Part shown: piece by piece, positions 1 through 5,193 of the stretch
Layout of the letters: each line of letters opens with the position of its first letter
Position numbering within the stretch: position 1 is the stretch's first letter
NCBI GenBank assembly: GCA_027040785.1
Contig: JALULG010000105.1
Span: forward strand, 1 to 6,233
Direction: 5' to 3'
Source: a bacterium
Lineage (GTDB): Bacteria > Patescibacteriota > Patescibacteriia > JAACEG01
DNA length: 6,233 nt
Notes under the pieces: model-generated
The model's database searches: none
Told to the model about the DNA's origin: nothing
What the model saw: only the letters and a program-made list of their open reading frames with translations
Made by a program: the position numbers and the translations under genes

Positions 1-1028
1 ACCAACCCCATCATTATCATAATAATTCCGGCGATTAAATGTAAAAATTTTATTCTTTTTAAACGGATTTTTTCAGCTTTTTCAACATTAAGCCCAAAAT
101 AAACCCCCAAAGTAATTAAAAGCATCGGAAGAATAAAAATCAAATTATAAAACAAAAGCAAAGCAACCGCTTTCCAAAAAAGAACTTTTTGTCCCAACAT
201 TCCGATAATCACAATATAAGGACCGCTGGTACAAGGCAATAAAAACAAACTAACCAAAAAACCGATCAAAAAAGCCCCCAAAGGACTGAGCACGGAACTA
301 ATTATTTTTTTCAATTTCGGACGCCATGACATCGGAACTTCCATTACAAAAACCTTTCCATACCAAAAATAATCTTTTAAATTAAAAAGTCCGATTAAAA
401 TCGCAAAAACACCTATTATCTTTACAAAAATTTGAGAGGTTTCAAAATTGGAAATTATAGAGTAAACTCCCAACCCCATTAAAAAATAAGATAAAAAAAT
501 GGAAAAAGAAAAAGATAATCCGGAAAACAGAGCCCTCTTTTTATCACCATTTGCCAAAACCGTTGACATTAAAATCAACAAAACAGCAAAAGCGCACGGA
601 TTGATCGCATCAGTTAAAGCCGCTCCTATCAATATAAAAATATTTAACTTTTCCATAAAACTTTTTTTAGTTTCCGAAGCATTGCCAGCGTTTTTACTTT
701 TCTTATTTTTTAAATACGAAATTATTTGATCATCTCCGATGAAACACTCTCCATCATCATACAAAAACGGTACTCCTCTTTTCTCTAAACCAAGTCCTTT
801 TTCTTCGCAAATTTTATTAAATTCTTGAGCGTTTTTCGGATTATGATAAACCTCTTTTTTTTCAATATTGTTATCAAGATTATTTTCTTTTAAAAATTTC
901 TCAACTTTTTGACAATGAGGACAACCCTCTCCGTAAAACAAAATCGGTTCATCATTTTTGGCTAAAGAAAAATTACCCCAAAAAAGTAAAAAAAACAAAA
1001 GAAAAAAAATAGAAATTTTTTTAATCAT
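1..1028 (-). CDS. Glutaredoxin/thioredoxin-like domain fused to DsbD/CcdA-type transmembrane domain (C-terminus beyond window)
   Basis: Reading from ATG at 1028 gives 342 complete codons with no stop before the window's left edge, so the C-terminus is missing. Residues 1-23 form a signal peptide or anchor (MIKK, then a Phe/Leu-rich stretch ending near SLAK). Residues 27-110 are a thioredoxin-fold domain with the redox motif C36-P-H-C39 and a V86-P87 that fits the cis-proline loop; C74 and C95 are extra cysteines. From about residue 127 there are at least five hydrophobic segments carrying two cysteine motifs, N143-P-C145-A and L-P-C266-T-S-G-P, which match the paired membrane cysteines of the DsbD/CcdA family (compare PCVLP and SPCTTAP of DsbD). 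That family moves electrons from cytoplasmic thioredoxin across the membrane to extracytoplasmic disulfides. Here the N-terminal domain is probably the outward-facing acceptor, whereas DsbD carries its thioredoxin domain at the C-terminus. The gene starts 16 bases after the preceding gene ends, so co-transcription is likely. No Shine-Dalgarno sequence is visible. The fold and redox role are well supported; the substrate is unknown. Confidence 0.9.
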   Translation of the reverse strand, partial: MIKKISIFFLLFFLLFWGNFSLAKNDEPILFYGEGCPHCQKVEKFLKENNLDNNIEKKEVYHNPKNAQEFNKICEEKGLGLEKRGVPFLYDDGECFIGDDQIISYLKNKKSKNAGNASETKKSFMEKLNIFILIGAALTDAINPCAFAVLLILMSTVLANGDKKRALFSGLSFSFSIFLSYFLMGLGVYSIISNFETSQIFVKIIGVFAILIGLFNLKDYFWYGKVFVMEVPMSWRPKLKKIISSVLSPLGAFLIGFLVSLFLLPCTSGPYIVIIGMLGQKVLFWKAVALLLFYNLIFILPMLLITLGVYFGLNVEKAEKIRLKRIKFLHLIAGIIMIMMGL

Positions 1029-1044
1029 ATTTTTATTTTAATTA

Positions 1045-2523
1045 TTAAAAATTTTGATTTATATAATAATCAACCGGCGCATAGTCGTCTGTTAAAATCG
1101 GTAAATCATCATCAATTTTCTTTTGCCATAAATGATTTAAATATTGATTTAATTTTTTATCATCACTTTTCAAAGTAACGCAACAATCGCATTTTAAAGC
1201 AATTAATATTATATTTTGAAAAATTTCTCCTTGTTTAGGATATTGAACCGGAAATACAAAAACTTGCGGAAAAACCTCTTTAAAAGTTTTGTATTCGGCT
1301 CTTAAAAATTTTCCCTTTTTACCCTCAACCGCCGAAGCAATATTTACAATCATTATACCTTTATTATTTAAAATATGATAATATTTTTCAACCGCTTCTT
1401 TAGTGGTTAATTGAAAAGGAATAGAATAATGAGAATTAAAAGCATCTCCGAAAATAACATCATATTTTTCTGTTGTTCTATTTAAAAAAGAACGTCCATC
1501 TTCATGAAAAATTCTCATTCGCGGATTATTTTTTAAACGAAAATACTTTTTGGCAATTTCAGTAATGCCCGGATCTATTTCCACAACATCAATAGTCGCC
1601 TTGGAATATTTTTCTAAAAAATATTTTGGCCAAGAATAAGCCGCTCCGCCAAACAATAAAGTTTTTTGAAAGCCGGGATTAAAATGTTGCGCCAAATTAT
1701 AATACTTTAAATATTCATAAACCAAATCATTATTATCTAAAAAAGATGCTGAGGAATTTTCATTAGCAATTACCATGGCCCGCGCTTTTTTACCTGTTAA
1801 TGAATCGGTAAAATCATAAATCCAAACCCGATTGTAAAAAGTATCAATATCAATAAAATCCTCGTTTAAAAAACTTTTAAAATAATTATGAAAAAAAAGA
1901 GTCAATATAATCAAAAAAAGAAAATAAATTTTTTCCTTGATTTTTATATTCAAAGAAAGAAATAATGATAAAACTATTAGAATGCCGGCTAAAATGTAAA
2001 GAGTTTTGCTTGTTCCCAAGAAAGGAATTAAGTAAAAACCGGCTAAAAACGTCCCCGCAATACTGCCCAAAGTTGAAATAGCATAAAGATTACCGACTGT
2101 TTTCCCGGTTTTTTTTAAATCTTTCATTTTTAATTTAACAGCATAAGGAGTCACCATTCCCAAGAAAAAACTGGCCGGAAAAAATAAAAATAAAGAAGAG
2201 AAAAACGAACTGGACCTGATACCGAGAAAAAATTTTCTTAAAAAAATCAACACCGGAAGTCTTAAAACGGTCATCAAATAAATGGAAATTCCGGCCAAAA
2301 AAATAATTAAAGAAAAAATTTTAAAAGATGTTTTTTTGTCTGCCAGTTTTCCGCCAAAATAATAGCCGAAACTCAAACTTCCCAAAATAACTCCGATTAA
2401 ACTTGTCCAAACAAAAATGGAAGTTCCCAAATAAGGGACCAGAACTCTTGACCCCACTATTTCAAACACCATTACAACAAAACCGGATACAAAAACACTG
2501 ATTTCCAATTTTTTGTTTTTCAT
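1045..2523 (-). CDS. Membrane protein fused to spermidine-synthase-like domain (fused MFS/spermidine synthase type)
   Basis: This is a complete 492-residue protein from ATG at 2523 to TAA. Residues 1-215 are membrane-embedded, with seven or eight segments and motifs typical of the fused family: E21-I-V-G-S-R, VPYLGTS (29-35), GGKLADK (57-63), GMVTPYAVK (122-130) and YAISTLGSIAGT (147-158). Residues about 225-440 form a Rossmann-type aminopropyltransferase-like domain: LLFGGAAYSW (289-298) as the nucleotide-binding loop, V314-E-I-D-P with the acidic ribose-binding Glu, HEDGRSF (340-346), and G359-D-A-F-N-S. True spermidine synthases have D-S-[ST]-D-P at this last site. Here the first Asp (D360) is kept and the second is N363, so polyamine synthesis should not be assumed. 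The tail LTDDYAPVDY (477-486) is also a family hallmark. The only three cysteines are C445, C447 and C448, in one cluster. The reaction is unknown. The gene lies directly upstream of a disulfide-redox gene, probably in one operon. No Shine-Dalgarno sequence precedes the start. Confidence 0.88.
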   Translation of the reverse strand: MKNKKLEISVFVSGFVVMVFEIVGSRVLVPYLGTSIFVWTSLIGVILGSLSFGYYFGGKLADKKTSFKIFSLIIFLAGISIYLMTVLRLPVLIFLRKFFLGIRSSSFFSSLFLFFPASFFLGMVTPYAVKLKMKDLKKTGKTVGNLYAISTLGSIAGTFLAGFYLIPFLGTSKTLYILAGILIVLSLFLSLNIKIKEKIYFLFLIILTLFFHNYFKSFLNEDFIDIDTFYNRVWIYDFTDSLTGKKARAMVIANENSSASFLDNNDLVYEYLKYYNLAQHFNPGFQKTLLFGGAAYSWPKYFLEKYSKATIDVVEIDPGITEIAKKYFRLKNNPRMRIFHEDGRSFLNRTTEKYDVIFGDAFNSHYSIPFQLTTKEAVEKYYHILNNKGIMIVNIASAVEGKKGKFLRAEYKTFKEVFPQVFVFPVQYPKQGEIFQNIILIALKCDCCVTLKSDDKKLNQYLNHLWQKKIDDDLPILTDDYAPVDYYINQNF

Positions 2524-2562
2524 TATTTTAAATTTGATAATAATGTGGTTTTACTTATTTTC

Positions 2563-2590
2563 CGATATACTGAATAACTCAGCATGACAT
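2563..2590 (+). repeat. Palindromic repeat, copy A (degenerate)
   Basis: The copy begins CGATATACTGA and ends CAGCATGACAT, in the same orientation as copies C and D. The stem is reduced to CTGA/TCAG around ATAAC, and the loop region is shorter than in copy C. The 3' flank GACAT is intact. It was recognised only by comparison with the better copies. Confidence 0.55.
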
Positions 2591-2595
2591 AAGAG

Positions 2596-2639
2596 AAACC
2601 ACTGTCACCCTGAATTTATTTCAGGGTCTCGTGGTTTTT
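2596..2639. terminator. Extended hairpin around copy B, possible bidirectional terminator
   Basis: Outside the copy B stem, AAACCAC (2596-2602) pairs perfectly with GTGGTTT (2631-2637). This gives a 7-bp outer stem, a small internal loop (TGTC opposite CTC) and the 8-bp inner stem. On the plus strand the hairpin runs into TTTTT. On the minus strand it is followed by a weaker pyrimidine-rich run (TTTCTCTTA). It lies about 145 bases downstream of the typA stop and could end typA transcription. However, a promoter candidate upstream at 2748-2756 would place the hairpin in the leader of the next gene, so termination is uncertain. Confidence 0.35.
2603..2631 (-). repeat. Palindromic repeat, copy B (inverted, perfect 8-bp stem)
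   Basis: The stem ACCCTGAA (2607-2614) pairs perfectly with TTCAGGGT (2620-2627) around the loop TTTAT. Read on the minus strand, the unit runs CGAGA-CCCTGAA-ATAAA-TTCAGGG-TGAC. It therefore has the same flanks and loop as copy C but a different stem sequence at the outer pairs. Confidence 0.8.
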
Positions 2640-2656
2640 AAGTTTGCCTGTTCCCC

Positions 2657-2686
2657 CGAGATGCTGAAATAAATTCAGCACGACAT
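2657..2686 (+). repeat. Palindromic repeat, copy C (perfect 7-bp stem)
   Basis: The stem TGCTGAA (2662-2668) pairs with TTCAGCA (2674-2680) around ATAAA, flanked by CGAGA on the left and CGACAT on the right. Compared with copy B read on the minus strand, the two base pairs next to the core have both changed: C-G to T-A, and C-G to G-C. Pairing is kept at both. Confidence 0.8.
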
Positions 2687-2696
2687 GGGAAGAAAA

Positions 2697-2723
2697 CGAG
2701 ATATTGAAATATTCAGGAGACAT
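2697..2723 (+). repeat. Palindromic repeat, copy D (degenerate, shortened loop)
   Basis: The copy begins CGAGATATTGAAAT, continues ATTCAGGA and ends GACAT. Against copy C it lacks about three bases in the loop and has lost the outer stem pairs, leaving TGAA/TTCA around ATA. It starts 40 bases after the start of copy C. Confidence 0.55.
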
Positions 2724-2747
2724 AAAAAATAATCCTTTCTTATACCT

Positions 2748-2756
2748 ATTATACCA
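2748..2756 (-). promoter_or_regulatory. Extended -10 promoter candidate for the membrane/spermidine-synthase-like gene
   Basis: The minus strand reads TGGTATAAT, a perfect extended -10 element (TGn plus TATAAT). The position 17 bases upstream is TTTCTT, a poor -35 box, which is tolerable for an extended -10 promoter. Transcription would begin near 2741 and give a leader of about 220 bases that contains all the palindromic repeats. This is inferred from sequence only. Confidence 0.45.
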
Positions 2757-2783
2757 AAAATAAAGAAAACAAGAAATAAATTT

Positions 2784-4574
2784 TTATTTTTGACGCGCAG
2801 CTCTTATTCTTTCATTTTCAGTTAAAAACTTTTTTCGCAAACGAATATTCTTGGGAGTAATTTCCAAATACTCATCTTCATTCATTAAACTCATTCCCTT
2901 TTCCAAGTCCAAAACCATTGGAGGAGTTAAACGAATAGCATCATCCGAACCGGAAGCTCGCATATTGGTCAATTGTTTTCCTTTAGTCGGATTAACAATT
3001 AAATCATTTCCTTTGGAAACATTTCCAATCACCATTCCTTCATAAACATCGGTATTTGCCTCAATATAAAGAGTTCCTCTCTCTTGTAAATTAAACAAAG
3101 CAAAACCCAACGCTTTTCCGGTTGCCATCGAAACCATTGAGCCGACTTGATGCTTTTCAATTTCACCAACATAATCTTTAAAACCAATCACCCGACTATA
3201 CAAAATCCCCTCCCCTCTGGTATCAATCACAAATTCATTTCTATATCCCAACAAACCTCGCGTTGGCACTTCAAAAACCAATTTAAAAATACCGTTCTCC
3301 GGTTTCATAGAAATAACTTTTCCTTTCCGACGAGAAAGTTTTTCAATAACCGTTCCGGACATTTCCTCCGGAATTGTTATGACCACTTCTTCAAAAGGTT
3401 CCTGCTTTTTGCCGTCAAATTCTTTAATAATCACATGAGGTTGAGAAATTTGCAATTCATAGCCCTCTCGTCTCATATTTTCCAATAAAATAGCAATATG
3501 CATTTCTCCCCTGCCGGAAACTTTATAATAATCATTTTGAGAAAAATCTACTTTTAAACCAACATTCACTTCCAATTCTTTTTCCAATCTTTCTTTTATC
3601 TGTCTGGTTGTCACATATTTTCCGTCCCGACCGGCAAAAGGAGAATTATTAACCAAAAAATTAAGTGTAATTGTCGGCTCATCAACATTAATAGCCGGTA
3701 AAACCTCTTGGCTTTCTTTATTGCAAATAGTCTCCCCGATAAAAATATCAGGCAAACCGGCAATCATTACAATATCGCCCGTTTTCGCTTCTTTCACCTC
3801 TTCTCGCTCCAAGCCCTTAAAAGTAAATATTTTACTTATTTTTCCCGAACGAACCTCGTTCTTGTTATTTTTAATAAATACTTTCTCGGCTGAGTGAAGA
3901 GTTCCTTCGTAAATACGACCAATTGCCAATCTGCCTAAAAAATTATCATAAGCCAAATTAAAAGGTTGTAAAAGTAAATTTTTATTCGCTTTTTTTTCAT
4001 CACTTGCCAAAGGAACTTCTTCTAAGATTAAATCCAATAAAGGATTTAAATTGTCTGAACTATCTTTAATATTTCTTTTTGCTATTCCATCACGAGCAAT
4101 TGTATAAATTGTTTTAAAATCAAGTTGCTCATCATTAGCCCCCAAGTCCAAAAATAATTCATAAACTTTTTCCAAAACTTCTTCCGGTTGAGCTGCCGGC
4201 TTATCTATTTTATTAATAATCACAATCGGCTTTAATCCTAATTCCAAAGACTTTTTTAAAACAAATTTTGTTTGAGGCATTGGTCCTTCTTGGGCGTCAA
4301 CCACCAGCAAAACAGAATCAATAGAACGTAAAACACGTTCAACTTCTGAACCAAAATCAGCATGACCGGGCGTATCAACAATGTTTATTTTTGTATCTTT
4401 ATAAACGATTGAAGTGTTTTTTGAATAAATGGTAATTCCTCTTTCTTGCTCCAATGAATTATTGTCCATACTGACATTTCCATCGGTCATACCGGTTTGT
4501 TTCATTAAAGCATCGGTTAAAGTTGTTTTACCATGATCTACATGGGCAATAATCGCAATATTTCTAATTTCCAT
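2784..4574 (-). CDS. typA: Translational GTPase TypA/BipA
   Basis: This is a complete 596-residue protein, close to the usual 600-615. TypA/BipA is an EF-G-like cytoplasmic GTPase that binds the ribosome and is known for roles in stress growth and ribosome assembly. The GTPase domain (1-195) shows AHVDHGKTT (10-18), ERGITI with switch I T48 (44-49), DTPGH (67-71) and NKID (121-124). Domain II follows at about 200-290 (GRLAIGRIYEG at 214-224). Domain III follows with SPFAGRDGKY (311-320) and VSGRGEMHI (352-360), then an EF-G C-terminal-like domain (about 393-475) with PTRGLLGYRNEF (437-448). The TypA-specific C-terminal domain contains LTNMRASGSDD (535-545) and ends LTENERIRA. One oddity is the G5 region, which reads Y-T-I-A-R-D-G (157-163) where family members have Y-A-S-A-L-N-G, so the usual Ser is Ile159. 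The ATG at 4574 fits the family start. An AGGA lies 15 bases upstream, too far for a good ribosome site. It has its own promoter. Confidence 0.97.
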   Translation of the reverse strand: MEIRNIAIIAHVDHGKTTLTDALMKQTGMTDGNVSMDNNSLEQERGITIYSKNTSIVYKDTKINIVDTPGHADFGSEVERVLRSIDSVLLVVDAQEGPMPQTKFVLKKSLELGLKPIVIINKIDKPAAQPEEVLEKVYELFLDLGANDEQLDFKTIYTIARDGIAKRNIKDSSDNLNPLLDLILEEVPLASDEKKANKNLLLQPFNLAYDNFLGRLAIGRIYEGTLHSAEKVFIKNNKNEVRSGKISKIFTFKGLEREEVKEAKTGDIVMIAGLPDIFIGETICNKESQEVLPAINVDEPTITLNFLVNNSPFAGRDGKYVTTRQIKERLEKELEVNVGLKVDFSQNDYYKVSGRGEMHIAILLENMRREGYELQISQPHVIIKEFDGKKQEPFEEVVITIPEEMSGTVIEKLSRRKGKVISMKPENGIFKLVFEVPTRGLLGYRNEFVIDTRGEGILYSRVIGFKDYVGEIEKHQVGSMVSMATGKALGFALFNLQERGTLYIEANTDVYEGMVIGNVSKGNDLIVNPTKGKQLTNMRASGSDDAIRLTPPMVLDLEKGMSLMNEDEYLEITPKNIRLRKKFLTENERIRAARQK

Positions 4575-4602
4575 AAAAAAATAAGCGCTTCCTAATGAAG
4601 CG
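4575..4602 (-). terminator. Intrinsic terminator-like hairpin in the typA leader
   Basis: On the minus strand CGCTTC (4602-4597) pairs perfectly with GAAGCG (4591-4586) around ATTAG. It is followed by CTTA and seven T residues that run directly into the typA ATG. The position fits termination of the upstream two-gene operon, whose last stop is at 4647. It also lies downstream of the typA promoter, so typA transcripts must read through it. The stem is short (6 bp), so termination may be partial. Confidence 0.55.
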
Positions 4603-4622
4603 AATTTAATAATAACTACCTA

Positions 4623-4650
4623 ATTATAACTTATTCTTTAAAAAAATCAA
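4623..4650 (-). promoter_or_regulatory. typA: Sigma70-type promoter for typA
   Basis: The minus strand shows TTGATT (4650-4645), a 16-base spacer and a perfect TATAAT (4628-4623). Transcription would start near 4616, giving a leader of about 42 bases. The -35 box overlaps the TGA stop codon of the upstream membrane-protein gene, which indicates tight packing of separate transcription units. Confidence 0.65.
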
Positions 4651-5186
4651 GTTATAAACTCTTTATTCTCTGTATTTTTATTTAAATTTTGCAAATCTAA
4701 AACAATTTTAATTATTATTAAAAGAAAAATCAAAGCAATATTAACTATTTTTTGAGAAAAAATATTATCTAAAATTGATCCCAAAACTATTAAAATAATA
4801 GCCATATTAATAAAAGTTTTCATTGCTTCTTGTTCTTTTTTCCCAATAACTTGCTCTGGCATAGTATAATATAAAAAAATAATATAAAAAAGCGCTAAAA
4901 TAGCCCCTTTAAAAATCAAAAAATAGCTAAAAACCTCTTTGTTCATAACCGAAATAAAAACAAAAAAAACGAAAACAAACACAAAAACAATAAAAAAAAG
5001 AAGGTTTTTAATTATCTTGGTCATCAAAGAACCAAATCCTCTCTTTAAAAAATTTAAAACAAAAAAAATACTTTCTTGTAAAATATAAACCATTGCAACC
5101 GCCATAAAATTCCACGTATAAATAAATCCTAAAAAAAGTAAGGGAATACCGGAATGCAAAATTATTTTTATTTTTTCAGATATCAT
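4647..5186 (-). CDS. Multi-pass membrane protein of unknown function
   Basis: This is a complete 179-residue protein from ATG at 5186 to TGA. It is strongly hydrophobic with five or six likely membrane segments, around residues 8-24, 26-48, 60-80, 87-108, 124-142 and 146-165. A short charged loop lies at 111-123 and a polar tail (NLNKNTENKEF) at the end. The N-terminal part, with Y23-T-W and a Q37-E-S motif followed by FFVLNFLKRG, faintly resembles small uncharacterised membrane families of the DUF6498 kind. I would not assign it without a profile search. There are no catalytic motifs and no cysteines. It begins 7 bases after the serpin-like gene ends, so the two are almost certainly co-transcribed and may work together at the membrane. 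GGAG at 5203-5200 lies 13 bases before the ATG, a poorly spaced ribosome site. Its stop codon lies inside the typA -35 box. Confidence 0.85.
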   Translation of the reverse strand: MISEKIKIILHSGIPLLFLGFIYTWNFMAVAMVYILQESIFFVLNFLKRGFGSLMTKIIKNLLFFIVFVFVFVFFVFISVMNKEVFSYFLIFKGAILALFYIIFLYYTMPEQVIGKKEQEAMKTFINMAIILIVLGSILDNIFSQKIVNIALIFLLIIIKIVLDLQNLNKNTENKEFIT

Positions 5187-5193
5187 AATTATT

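Larger units (their letters stand above)
2524..2783. other. 260-bp intergenic region with palindromic repeat cluster
   Basis: This is the only long non-coding stretch in the window, between the end of typA and the start of the membrane/spermidine-synthase-like gene. I see no convincing ORF or RNA gene in it. It contains four copies of a small palindromic repeat, a longer hairpin built around the inverted copy, and a minus-strand extended -10 promoter at the right end. It looks more GC-rich locally than its surroundings because of the repeat stems; this was judged by eye. Confidence 0.8.

Noticed and set aside
499..729. Plus-strand open frame of 76 codons
   Set aside because: It lies fully antisense to the redox membrane gene, which has clear family motifs. 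Its Lys/Phe-rich product is a shadow.
2563..2723. CRISPR array
   Set aside because: The repeats are short, divergent, in mixed orientation and unevenly spaced, and no cas genes are near.
2768..2795. AT-only inverted repeat near the typA stop as terminator
   Set aside because: The arms contain only A and T and would be very unstable; it is probably a by-product of base composition.
3147..3488. Plus-strand open frame of 113 codons
   Set aside because: It is antisense to typA domain III/V, which is strongly conserved; no independent support.
4575..4650. Riboswitch in the typA leader
   Set aside because: The leader of about 42 bases has room only for a single small hairpin; no aptamer-like fold is visible.
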